Shown here: positions 23,001 to 33,673 of the stretch, piece after piece | Numbering within the stretch: position 1 is the first letter of the stretch | Layout: the number at the start of each line of letters is the position of its first letter | Origin: Cercis canadensis | Lineage: Eukaryota > Streptophyta > Magnoliopsida > Fabales > Fabaceae | Length of the DNA stretch: 64,000 nt | NCBI GenBank assembly: GCA_003255065.1 | Contig: QAOA01000890.1 | Coordinates: 243,119 to 307,118, forward strand | Direction: 5' to 3' | Notes under the pieces: generated by a model | What the model saw: only the letters and a program-made list of their open reading frames with translations | Databases searched by the model: none | Told to the model about the DNA's origin: nothing | Position numbers and translations under genes: made by a program

Positions 23001-25128
23001 ATGAGTTTGTCTGGTGAGAGTTCCCGTACTCCTTCTGAGTCTTTTGATGGGTCTATTGTGGAGGTCAGCCATGTGAGGGCCTCGGTCCCCCTTTTCGTCC
23101 ACTAGAGGGTTAGGTCGATTAAGTCATCTATTAGTTCTCAGTTTTTGGAGGGTTTATGGGAAGATTGTGAAAAAATAAATATGGACTATCATGACTTTAA
23201 CTTAGAGACCTGCCCTCCGAGTTCCCTTGTATGTAAGAACTGCCTCAATAATAATAATTTTTTTTCTTTCAACTTAGCTTTCATAGATAGGGCGGGGGCA
23301 GAACTTCCACTTACGGACTTCGAAATGGAGTTTTTCCGTACTGTGAACACGGCCCCTACCCAGCTCCATACTAATGGGTGGGATTTTCTTCATGTTTTCC
23401 AAGCCATGTGTAATATTCTTCTTTTAGATGTCCGGGTAGATGTATTCTTTCATTTTTTTGGTTTGAAAGACATAAAGGAGTTCGACCAGGAGTACGTATA
23501 CATTGCTAGCCGTCCTCAACTGTCTTTGATGAAACTAGTCGAGGAGTTGGCAAAAGGGTGGAAAGACCAATTTTTTCGCGTTACCGTGCCGACCTGGGAT
23601 GGGGTACCTAGGCCGGACAAAACTTTCTTTTTACGCGAAAATAAGAGCCCCCGATTCCCTTTAAGGTGGAGTCAATACATCAACAAGCAACGAGCTCGGG
23701 CTATAGGGGAGTACGACCATGGGAGTACGATCATGAGGCTCATCAAATAATAGGGATAATATCCGAGCTTATGTACGAGAGGTCCGAGCTCGTGAAATTG
23801 AGGGCCAAAGATCTAATTGGTCGGTATTGATAACTTTATTTTTCTTAGGGCTTCTTTAAGACTGCTGACCGACCTTATTTTGTTTGTTTTTTGCATAAGA
23901 GAAAATTAGCAAAGAGGAAATGGTGCGTCTATCAAAGGTCGCGAAATACAGCAAGAAGCCAAGCTGGGGGTTGGAGGGAACTTCGGCCGAGGTGAGTATT
24001 AGGGTGAGAGAGGAACCTCGGGTGGTTGCGGCTGAGCCGATCACAGTCGTGGTTGCCGAGGATGAGGTGGTCGTGGTTGAACCCACTGTGGCTGAGGCAG
24101 TTAGGGTTGAGCCTCATGTGACCGAGGTGGCCGGTATTGTAGCCACAGATAGGGCGCAAGGAAAACACCCACTTTCTGATGCGCCCTTATCCGAGCTTTG
24201 ACATAGGGACTGGAGCCAGAAAAAACACAAATCATCTCATAGGGATCAGATGAGGCCTGGTGGTTCTTCTATTCGACCTGGGGATCCGACTACCGAGGAT
24301 AAACCTTTTGATCTTTTTTTCGCTAATTTAGCTGAAGAGGATCCAAACCACCCAAGTATCTCATTTTGGAATACTCAGTTTCCTTTCCATGAGAGGGTCG
24401 ACGCCGTCCTCACCAAAGGGGACATAGAGCGGGTTGACAAGACTTCAGAGGAGATGCTGCTCAAGTACGTGCTGGCCAATGCAACTCGCGATCTTGCTGT
24501 GATTCGAGGTTTGCAACAAAGAATGAGGGGTGTAGAGACCTTGAAAAAGCTGCAGGACGAGCGGGAGTTTGCCCGTATTGAAAAGGAGTCCGCTCTAAGG
24601 ACTTTTAAGAAGACTGAGGAGGATCTTCAAAAATTACAAACTGAAAAGGAGGAGCTAGAGGTTCAACACTTAATTGTGACCCTAGTAGCCCTCAACAAAG
24701 TTGAGGCAGAAAATCGGTCCTTTCAAGCTAAAAAATAAGAGTTGGAGGATCGACATGAGGCTGGGACTCGGCAGGTGCAGGAGACCTTGGCTCTTACGCG
24801 CGAGGAGCGTGATCAGGAAGAGAAAACTCGGAGCTAGATGTATCACGTGTGGAAAGAGCCCGCCAGGCTAAAAAAGAAGGCCGAAGAGAAGATTGGATAA
24901 AATTATGTTGTAGCCTTAGAGCAAGGTTTCAAAAATGTCATTGATCAGGCTAAGCTACAATTCCCTAATCTTCGATCAGATGTTATGAATTGTTTCAAAG
25001 AAGTTCGTGATGGTCAGCTGGTAGCAGACGAGGAGGAAGGCGGTGAGGGTGCCGAGCTTAAGATAGAAGAGTCTAGAGATGATTACAACTTGGCCCCTGA
25101 AGGGGAGGTTGCTCAAATACTTCCATAA
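23001..25128 (+). pseudogene. Antisense extra gene of Tat-type element (putative gypsy-type transposon domain)
   Basis: The gene runs opposite to gag-pol. It starts MSLSGESSRTPSESFDGS at 23001, is cut by a TAG at 23103-23105, and reopens in the same frame to 23750. That part has PLTDFEMEFFRTVNTAPTQL, NGWDFLHVFQAMC and KDQFFRVTVPTWDG, as in the plant family annotated as putative gypsy-type transposon / Transposase_28. After a frame change and probable introns (acceptors near 23849 and 23899), open stretches at 23920-24201 and 24250-24738 carry an acidic, Val-rich linker and a Glu/Lys coiled coil. The sequence then continues, with stops, to a conserved-looking tail (LRSDVMNCFKEVRDGQLV) ending at 25128. 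The biochemical role is unknown. Stops and frameshifts make it inactive. Confidence 0.8.
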
Positions 25129-25574
25129 GCCGGGGGCCCGGAGGCTTAGTTTATAACTTGTATATTTTTGAAGTTTATGAATTGTACATACAATTTTTGG
25201 AAATCAATGAATGTATGAATTTTTTGAGACCATTTCAATTGTGCTCGGGCTTCTATGTATATATACTGTAAAATTTTAAATGACTAAGTGTAACCAGACT
25301 TACAAATGCAATGCCAAGCATAGAACTTGTTAGTTTGAGAACATCCTTTGTTTACAAGAAATTATGGAATTGAGACATAGAGTAAAAGATGAACTCAGTA
25401 GTTTCAACCTCAAAACTCGTAATTTTAAACTCAATAATTTTAAGTTATGAATTTTAATGAATATCTAATAATAAGACCGGGTATTTTAACCGGTTTCATG
25501 ATCGCAAAGCATTTGTTAATCACTTTTGCAAAGACATTGGTCCTTAATAAGTGTATGACCACAAAAAAGGTTGA

Positions 25575-25775
25575 AAACATAGGTTGGTTCGCACTTGCTA
25601 TAAAAGTTACAAACATAGGTCGATTTACACTCGCGATGGAGGTTGCAAACATAGGTTGGTGTGTACTTGCGATGGAGGTTACAAACTTAGGTCGGTTTGC
25701 ACTCGCGATGGAGATTACAAACTTAGATTGGTTTGTACTTGCGATGGAGGTTATAAACTTAGGTCGGTTCTTTTT
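25575..25775 (+). repeat. 36-base minisatellite in the retroelement 3' region
   Basis: Six unit starts of AAACATAGGT / AAACTTAGGT lie at 25575, 25611, 25647, 25683, 25719 and 25755, exactly 36 bases apart. Shared cores are GCACTTGC / ACACTCGC and GATGGAGGTT. The period is a multiple of three, so a frame stays open through it, but it does not resemble a protein domain. It lies between the antisense gene and pol. Confidence 0.95.
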
Positions 25776-25849
25776 AAAAATATTACTCTTCATATATTCT
25801 GAGGTTGCTTACATTCCAAGTTCTGGGGACTAGGAGATCCTCCTTAGTT

Positions 25850-27120
25850 ACAAGTTTATAGGCTTTTTTGCCCAGGACTTCTTGTACTCGGTATGGACCT
25901 TTCCAATTTAGGGCAAGTTTGCATTTGTTGAGGTACTTTCTTGTCATGTTTGCCTTTTGAAAGACGAGATCACCTACTTAGAAGTCTCTAGTTCTGAATT
26001 TGGTGTTGTAATATCTCGTGATTCACTGTTTGTATGCTAGCATTGTAAGTCTAGCCTTTTCTCTTTCTTCATCAAACAATTCCAAATTTGTATGCATTGC
26101 TTCCTGGTTCTGCTCGGTATGGAAGTGCTCCCTCCTCCAGCTTAGTTCTCCAACCTCTACCGGTATCATTGCTTTAGCTCTATATGTGCGTTTATAAGGT
26201 GATTCTTTGGTGGAGGTTTAGGGTGTTGTCGGTAAGACCACAGTACCCAAAAAAGCTCTTGAGTCCAACTTCCTTTAGTGTGATCTAACCTTTTTTTCCG
26301 GTCATTTTAGTATTATTCAGTTTGCTGCTTCGACTTGCCCATTTGCTTGAGGATGCTCGACCGAGGTGAAATTTAGTCTTATCTGCGAGTCGGCACAAAA
26401 AGTTTGAAACTCTGTTTCTGTGAACTGAGTTCCGTTGTCTGTTGTTATGGTGTGTGTGAGATTCTGAACCTGCAAATTATGAAGGTTTCAACAAATTTCT
26501 TAGCTTTTTTAGCTGTAATGGTAGCTAAAGGTTCAGTCTCAATCCATTTAGAAAAATAATCTATAGCAACAATTAGAAATTTTCTCTGTCCAACTGCTAT
26601 GGGGAATGGACCTAAGAAGTCCAAACCCCAACGACAGAAAGGCCAAGGTTCGATTGAAGTGTGAAGTTCGGAGGATGGGACTAAGTGGATATGAGCGAAT
26701 TTTTGGCATTTATCGCATTTTTTTACGAGGTTCGAAGCATCAGCTCTCAAGGTCGGCTAATAATATCCAAATCGAAAAACCTTGGCTGCTAGAGAGCGAG
26801 CTCCGACGTGATGACCACAGATGCCTAAATGAATTTCCTTCAAGATATAGAGGGAATTATCTTGGGGTAAGCATTTTAGAAGTGGAATGTAGTATCCACA
26901 TTTGTATAGCATACTGCCCTCAAGACAGTAGTTACACATAATTCTTTGCAACTTCCAAGCTTATGCTTTCTCTCTTGGTAGTTCTCCCGTTTGTAAATAA
27001 CGTATGATTTGAGTCATCCATGATGTTGTCTCTTCGCCAATGCTGGCAATTTTGTTGTGGCCAATGCTCAGATGAATGATAGTTTCTTGTATCACGGTTT
27101 GGTTGTGCCAATCCATGATG
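25850..27120 (-). pseudogene. Retrotransposon integrase region
   Basis: On the minus strand this holds the zinc-binding N-terminus (CDKC near 26715) and the catalytic-core start WGLDFLGPFP with KFLIVAIDYFSKWIETEPLA (26445-26750). That is the integrase of Ty3/gypsy elements, which inserts the DNA copy into the host genome. Upstream, open stretches around 26757-27126 are separated by stops. The C-terminal part below 26445 is broken by frameshifts. Confidence 0.85.
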
Positions 27121-27189
27121 TGGCAAGTTTAGAGAGAATGTTTGCTCGAGTATTTTTGGTTCAAAAGATATGATGTATCTCGAATTCTT

Positions 27190-28945
27190 TGAGGCTGGAT
27201 ATATAGGTCTTGGCTATGTTTAAGTATTTAGCCATTTGAGGGTATTTTGCCTGATACTCTCCCTTTATTTGGTTGGTGACCAATTGTGAATCCGTTTGAA
27301 CCTTAAGATTTTATGCGCCAAGCTCTAGAGCTAGACGTAAACCGGCAATAAGTGCCTCATACTCTGCTTGGTTATTGGAGACTTAGAATTCAAAATGTAA
27401 GGATTGCTCGATGATTATTCCTTATGGTCCCTCAACGACTATCCTTGCCCCACCTCCTTTGAGGTTAGAAGATCCGTCTATAGAAAGTGTCCATTTAAAG
27501 GAATCTTCTGATCGAAAATCTTTAGGTCTGGTGAGTTCGACCACAAAGTCGGGAAGAGCTTGAGCTTTGATGGCCCCCCTTGGCTCATATACCATAGAAT
27601 ACTCAGAAAGTTCCACAGACCAACCGAGCTTACATTCTATGATGTCGGGTTTTTGAAGGATTTGCTGGATAAGCTGGTCAGTCCGGACTGTTATCAAATG
27701 GTGCTAAAAATACGATCGTAGGCAGCGGGCTGAGAGGAGGAAAGTGTAAGCTAGTTTTTCGATCTTATGGTACTTAAGTTCCGATACTTTAAGGGCGTGA
27801 CTGATATAATATATTAGGAATTGCATTTTATCCTCTTCTCAAACTAAGGCCGAGCTTACAGCTTGATCACTGCTGGCCAAATATATAAATAAGGTTTCAC
27901 CATGCTTTGGTTTGGAAAGGATGGGCGGTGAAGCCAGATATGCTTTCAACTGATCGAATGCTTGCTAACATTCAGTGGTCCATTGAAAATCCTTAAGTTT
28001 TTTAAGAGTTTTGAAGAAAGGGAGAGCTTTGTCCGCCGACTTTGACATAAACCTGGAAAGGGTCACAATCCTTCCTGCCAACCTTTGAACGTATCATATA
28101 GTATTTGGTGATTCCATATTAATGATTGCCTAAAATTTGTCGGCGTTTGCCTCGATGCCCTTATGGATTAACATGAAACCGATGAATTTACTGGCCTCAA
28201 CCCCAAAGGTGCATTTGGAGGGATTCAACCTTATGTTATGCCTTCGGAGCTCGATGAATACTTCTTCCAAGTCCGTAAAGTGCTCTAGGTTAGAGTTTGA
28301 TTTAACCAACATGTCATCCACGTATACCTTTACATTCCTACCGATCTGATTTTTATGGACCTTATCGACCAACCTTTGGTATGTTGCGCCCGCATTCTTC
28401 AGGCCGAAATGCATAAACTTGTAGCAGTAGATGGTCTTCTCGGTGATGAAGGTTGTTTTCTCTTCATCATCGGGATGCATTCAGATCTTCTTATACCTTG
28501 AATAGGCGTCCATGAAACTTAGAAGTTTATACCCCGATGCTCTGTCCACGAGCTTGTCAATGCTCTGGAAAGGATATAGATCTTTGGGATAAACTTTGTT
28601 TCGGTCGGAGAAGTCTACTCACATCTGTCATTTTCCATTTGCTTTCTTTACCATGACTACATTAGACAGCTAGGTCATATATGGTAGTTCTCTTATGAAA
28701 CCAACATCGAGCAGTTTTTGCACCTCTTCTTGGATCGCGCTTTATTTCTCAGGGCTGACTATCTTTTTTTTTTTTTTCTTTTTTTTTTTTCTGGGATATA
28801 GGTTTGGCACTTGCGTTTATAGCAAGTTTATGACAGATAAAATTCAGGTTAATATTTGGCATGTCAAAAGTTGTCCATGCGAATAAGTCAGAATTTGCTA
28901 CCAAGAGGTCGACCAGTTTCTTGAGATTCTCTGGGGGCATACCAG
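27190..28945 (-). pseudogene. Retrotransposon reverse transcriptase and RNase H region
   Basis: On the minus strand, DLFAWTTFDMPNI and HKLAINASAKP mark the start of reverse transcriptase near 28900. FGLKNAGATYQRLVDK and the catalytic YVDD (28313-28324) follow at 28130-28480. RNase H follows with WTLSIDGSSN (27422-27697), NNQAEYEAL and TDSQLV. The order RT then RNase H then integrase fits Ty3/gypsy. Several stops and frameshifts interrupt it, and a T-rich run at 28766-28791 sits in the early RT region. Confidence 0.88.
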
Positions 28946-29257
28946 ACCCGACTTGGACTGTTTGGTCACTGCTTTGGCCAACTTGAAAAGCTATGAGATC
29001 TCCTTTAGGCTCGGGCTGGTGCTTGGCCTTTTGCTCTTTGTTGTTGAGTTCTTAGAGGGGGGATTTAGTTGTTCGAGATTGTCCTTTTTTGGACTGCCAT
29101 GTTTCGGAGGTTGCGAGTAGTCGATGGCTAGACTAATATTGTAGCATGTTCTCCCTAGCTGATCCCCTCTAGCTCGCCCGACTTGCCCTGAGATTGTCGA
29201 GGATTTGAGGAGGAGATGTTTTGTTGGGACGATGTCACTCATTTTGTTAAGGGAAGG

Positions 29258-29779
29258 TCATTCGAGAATTGCATTGTATGATGATAGGCAATTGACGACC
29301 AGAAACCTGACCTCCGCACTGGCCAAGTCAGGGTACTTCTCAATTATAGTTCGGAGAGTTACAGTTCCTTGCACATCGACGTTAGCTCCTAAGAAGCCGA
29401 CCAGAGTTCCGGAGTAATACTCGAGGTTGGAGGATGATATGTCTAACTGTTTGAAAGTGCGATAAAAAAGGACGTCCGCTAAGCTCCCCTGGTAGATCAG
29501 GACCTTCCGCACCTCATAATTTGCCACGAAGCATGAAATTACCACAGGGTCATCATGTTCATTGTTTATAGTTCCATAGTCGTTATCTAAAAATGAGATA
29601 ACCGTAGTGCTCTGATTTTTTTGAACTACATTTGTAGTATGAAGCACTTCTTTCTTATGCCTCTCTGCAGCTCGTTCATGTCTTTTCAGAGATGACCTAG
29701 ATACTCCTCCTCCTGCAAAATCGCCGGCTATTGTGTGTATAGTCCCTGCGGCATTGCACCTTGCGCCTTGGGTCTTCAT
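29258..29779 (-). pseudogene. Retrotransposon aspartic protease region, active-site Asp replaced
   Basis: The open stretch of 173 codons has the lead-in IHTIAGDFAGGG and a retropepsin core. The active-site motif, normally D-x-G-S-S/A-A, reads YQGSLADVLF with Tyr (codon TAC at 29492-29494) where the catalytic Asp belongs. The enzyme would process the Gag-Pol polyprotein but should be inactive here. Confidence 0.85.
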
Positions 29780-29949
29780 GAGGAGTCGGCGGACGCCAAA
29801 TGGGTGATCGACTTCGGCATTGATTCAAGTCGGGGTTGGGATTCCTCGGAAGAGACCTCTGGGTTTGATTATCTCTACTCCGAGGTTTTGAGATTGGGGG
29901 CGGAACATCAGCCCGAAAACCTCTGCAAATAGTCTCTCCTCAATAAGTC

Positions 29950-31060
29950 TTCTATGAGGTTACGAAGATGTTTACAGTCATCAGTACCATGACCTCTCCC
30001 TTGATGGAAAGCGTAGTATTTTCCTTTGTCAGCGCCTACATCACCTTTTGGCTGTGGGAGTTAGGTGAGCTTTGTTTGGCATATTTCTTCTAAAACCCGA
30101 GCTCTAGATTGATTTAGAGGGGTAAACGGCTCAAACCCAGGTCAAACGAGAGATTTTTCTCGTCGACCTCCCTTCCAATCTTCTTGGGGTTTTTTTTTTT
30201 ATCTTTTACCTTGTTTTTCTTTGGATGACCTAGCACCTCTTCTAGGTTGATGTGCTTGGAGGTCATGATGAGTAGCTTGGAAAGGTTACTTGGTGGGTCA
30301 AGTGTTAAATTTTCATATAGCCGACCTAGTCTGAGGCCTACCTGGATAGCGTGCATGACTACTGAATCCGTTAAATCTTAAAATTGTAAAGAAAGCCTGG
30401 TGTATCGACTCATGTAATCCTTCAGAGATTCAGTCTCCTCTTGCTTCAAGGTGGATAAGATTGCCGAAGATCATTAGTGGGTCATGCTTGTGGAGAAGTG
30501 AGCTTGTAAAAGCTCAAATAACTGATCGAAATTGTTTATGCTTTTTTTGGGAGGGGGGGGGGGGGGGGNGGGGGGGGGGGGGGGGGGGAGGTTAGAGAAC
30601 CATTGAAGGGTTGCTCGGCGCAAAGTGGAAGGGAAAAACGCGGCACATGATCTTGTTGCAGGTGCCACTTAGGAGCATGATGAAATTATAGTTTTCCAAA
30701 TGCTCCTTGGGGTTGAATGATCCATCAAATGGTTTGAGCTGAGGTTATTTGAAGGCGATCGAGACAACATAATTAAGGATGTGTTGGGCGAAAGGGTGTT
30801 TTCCCATTTTCTTCTACCCGTCACGAATAGGTGGGGAATGCTTGGGAGAGCTGAAAATTTGAGAAGTTTTTCCCTTACGGGTGTGTAAAGAGGCTCCCAG
30901 GCTACTCAGGAGGTCGGTATGGAGATCTTGAGTGTATTGCAACCCGCTGCTTGCAATCTCAATGGAGGGTTGGTAGAGTGAGTTTCCGGAGGATTCAGCC
31001 TCGCGAATATTCTCCTTCCTCCTAAACTCAGCTAACTCTGCCCTATCCACAATTCGTTCT
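29950..31060 (-). pseudogene. Retrotransposon gag region
   Basis: Minus-strand pieces include FPSTLRRATLQWFSNLP and INNFDQLFELLQAHFS (30474-30668), and later HAIQVGLRLGRLYENL (30114-30356). These match the Retrotrans_gag capsid family. A poly-G run with an N (30553-30588) lies inside the capsid region, so the local frame cannot be judged. Stops separate the pieces. Confidence 0.8.
30553..30588. repeat. Poly-G run with one N inside gag
   Basis: About 35 consecutive G bases, with an N at 30569. The run length is unlikely to be reliable and may hide a sequencing artefact. Confidence 0.9.
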
Positions 31061-31353
31061 TGTTTCAGATTCTGAATTTCTTACATAAGGAAATGCAAAG
31101 TATCTCCGAATTGCTTTAGGCGTGCTTCTTTAGAAGGGGTTTCTTGGATAGTTTCGAGATTAATCGTTGGCCGGGTCAAGCAAGTCGATGTCCTCAAGTT
31201 GAAAGGTTGAGCTGGTGATTCTTTAACTGGTGTGGAGATGCCCTCTTTGATGGGAGGCGAAACTGTTGGGGTGGATGGGTCATCCATGCCCATAGTGCTA
31301 GACTCAGGATCAGCAAATGAGATTTGTAGGTGTTGAAGGAAATTTGAGCAATA

Positions 31354-31371
31354 TTCCCACAGACGGCGCCA
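31354..31371 (-). promoter_or_regulatory. Primer-binding site
   Basis: Two bases inside the 5' LTR, the minus strand reads TGGCGCCGTCTGTGGGAA. The first nine bases would pair with the 3' end of plant tRNA-Asp (ACGGCGCCA). It primes minus-strand DNA synthesis. Confidence 0.75.
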
Positions 31372-31373
31372 AA

Positions 31374-31749
31374 TGACAATACCTGATTTCCAGGTCGGTG
31401 TTCGTGTAAGAGATCGGTGGCGATTTGTTAGGTCGGGTTTATCCAAGCTAACATGAAATAGATAAACAGGGCCGATTTGTATTTTCGGACTCCGACAGTC
31501 ATGTTAGCCTAATCCGAGCTTGATAGCATAAATTATGAGTGTGAGTCAAGAAGAAGGAGAAGATCCTTTACCTTTGGTGGGGAATGGCTTATTTATAGCA
31601 AACGGAAACCATGACCTGGCGGGTTGCTGGGGGCCTTTGGTAAACCGGGTCAAGACATTCTAGGTTGAGGCATACCGGGTTCCTAGATATTGGGCCTTCT
31701 GGTTTATTGGGCCTTTTAATATGTTGGGTCGAGACACTAGACTATTACA
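31374..31749 (-). repeat. 5' LTR of the Tat-type element (right copy)
   Basis: 376 bases with TG/CA termini, about 91 percent identical to the left LTR by hand count. The minus-strand TATAAATA at 31590-31597 is the likely promoter TATA box for gag-pol. Confidence 0.93.
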
Positions 31750-32073
31750 TATTCCATGCAACTTAGACAAAGAGTGAGGTGCCTTAGCCCTGCGCTCTTG
31801 GTCAGCTCTATCAGCTTGGGCTAGTGCATTTGGGTTTACCTCCATCACCCCCTTAAGAACTGGATTTAACTTCTCAATTTCTTTGAGATAGAACTCAACC
31901 AGTTGCCTAGAGGTTAGTTGGTTACTCTTGAAAGCAAGTTGAAGATCAAGCACGGTGGCTTCTCTGATTGATAGTTCTTTGCCTGAGGTTGTGGGTATTA
32001 TTCCATATGGGAATGTGGCTAACAAAAGAAGGAATGAGAAGGAAAGGATGCAGAATATTGAATTGGAAGCCAT
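31750..32073 (-). pseudogene. Amidase exon 1, N-terminal part (split by retrotransposon)
   Basis: From the ATG at 32073 the minus strand encodes a signal-peptide-like start (hydrophobic core FCILSFSFLLLLATF). IREATVLDLQLAFK, LTSRQLVEFYL and SLSKLHGI follow, as in plant amidase-signature proteins related to Arabidopsis At4g34880. These hydrolyse amides; the exact substrate is not known. The frame runs straight into the LTR at 31749 and goes on with unrelated residues to a stop at 31660. The continuation of the amidase lies 9.6 kb away at 22144. After the insertion no functional enzyme can be made. Confidence 0.88.
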
Positions 32074-32419
32074 TAGAGGGAAAGAGAAGTTGACATACTT
32101 TTTTCAAACACTTGCAGTGCCATGTTTTTTTTATGGTGAAAAAGGAAGCATTTTGTGGCTTCAGTCTCGCAGTAACCGATTTCATCACTTGCCATATTCC
32201 AAGACAAATGCTGTAAATGGCTATAACCAAGCTTAAGAAAATCTTTGCTGCTTTTTCTAACTAACAAGTTTTAGAACATCAATAAGCAATAGCAGCAAAA
32301 TTTAGAACTATGCCTCCAATTTACTGATGCAATCGTAAATAGTTGTCTTTTATGTAGTTTAGCTTATCCTTATTAATTATCTATTAGGATTAGTAATGAT
32401 CTCTTAATAAGAATGCATG
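32074..32419. other. Former promoter and leader of the amidase
   Basis: Upstream sequence of the minus-strand amidase exon. No other gene is visible. Confidence 0.4.
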
Positions 32420-32700
32420 TTCCTTGAGGACAAGGAACTCCTTGATGGGGTACGACCTTAAGGAGGAGTATAAGATAATTATCCAAACTCTCATTTTATC
32501 TTTATATTAGTAGTTAATTATCTTATTTGCTCTACTTGGATTTAGTTAGGATTGGCCTATTTTTAAGAGTAATTATCTTATATTATAAGTAGGAGTTATC
32601 TAATAGGATTTGTATGCTTATGTGATAAGCATTATAGCTTTAGGATTGTCTATTTAAAGGCTTAAGGTCATCAACTGTGGTCAAGCATAATAATAATCAA
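32420..32700 (+). mobile_element. LTR-retrotransposon remnant
   Basis: The phrase CCTTGAGGACAAGGAACTCC followed by AAGGAGGAGTATAAGATAAT is worded like the junction between the end of pol, the polypurine tract and the 3' LTR of plant LTR retrotransposons. A TATTTAAAGG near 32650 could be an LTR TATA box. No second LTR and no coding part were found. Confidence 0.45.
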
Positions 32701-33621
32701 ACAGTTCTTTATGTTCCTAAATCTGAGTTGCATCATGTGCAAACTTAGAACAACAACGTGAAATTTAATTCAAACTCTAGACCCAAAAGCAATAGAAGGA
32801 AAATATAACTGAGAACTGATAATCTACCAAACCCAAAAATAATAAAAGCAAAATAGAAACTGAAATTCATAAATAACAACTCTACTTGGCATTCGATGCT
32901 TGCAATGGCGACCGTAGAAGATTTTGAAAAGCAGAAAGTGAGAGGCGGTGTTGTGGGAGGAGGTGGGGTTGGCTGGTGGATGCTAAGTGCACGGTGCCAA
33001 GGGCAAAGGGTATGGGAGGCTCGAGGGAGATGGAGGGGTATAGGGGCTCGGGGAGAAGAAAATAATTTGAAATTTACTTGTGAATTTGAAAAAGAAATTT
33101 TAAAAGTGACTAAAAAATATACTAAAATTTTAAAAATATTTTTAAAATGCACATAAATAAAATAATTTAAAATTAATATTTCAAATAATACATTACACTT
33201 TATAAGTATCCTATCCAAATACACCCTGAATGGTTTGGTGGGAGATGTAGCGTGAGTGTTTCTTCTCTTGCATCTTTTTTATTGATGAATATAAACATGT
33301 TATAATAGCATGATTTTCCTTCCAATTATTTCATATTGCAACTAAAGTTCCTTTGCATTCATTCTCATCTTTTGGAACTCTACTTGATATAAGAAAGTGG
33401 AGCAGAAACATGTAATATAAAGAAGTTGAAAAAGACTCCATATCAGGTACGGATCAAGTCTGGTTTCTAACTTAAGTGAATATTTACTGCATTCCACTTG
33501 AAACTGTGTTTTCTGAATGAAGCATCCCACTGCCTTCCTACAATGTAAGGATGAGAAGTTTTGTATAGAGATTGAAATGGGTAGTTACAATGTGGTCTAC
33601 CATATATTTTCGTAGTCAAGG

Positions 33622-33673
<52 letters not shown>

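Larger units (their letters stand above)
22145..31749 (-). mobile_element. Complete Ty3/gypsy LTR retrotransposon, Tat-type, degenerate
   Basis: The element is 9605 bases long, with two 376-base LTRs starting TG and ending CA and an exact TATTC duplication at 22140-22144 and 31750-31754. Gag-pol reads on the minus strand in the order gag, protease, reverse transcriptase, RNase H, integrase, which is the Ty3/gypsy order. A primer-binding site starting TGGCGCCGT lies by the right LTR and a G-rich polypurine tract by the left LTR. Between integrase and the 3' LTR a plus-strand antisense gene is present, a trait known from the Tat lineage. Every coding region carries stops or frameshifts. Hand alignment of the LTRs gives about 35 differences, near 9 percent, mostly transitions, so the insertion is old. 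Confidence 0.95.
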
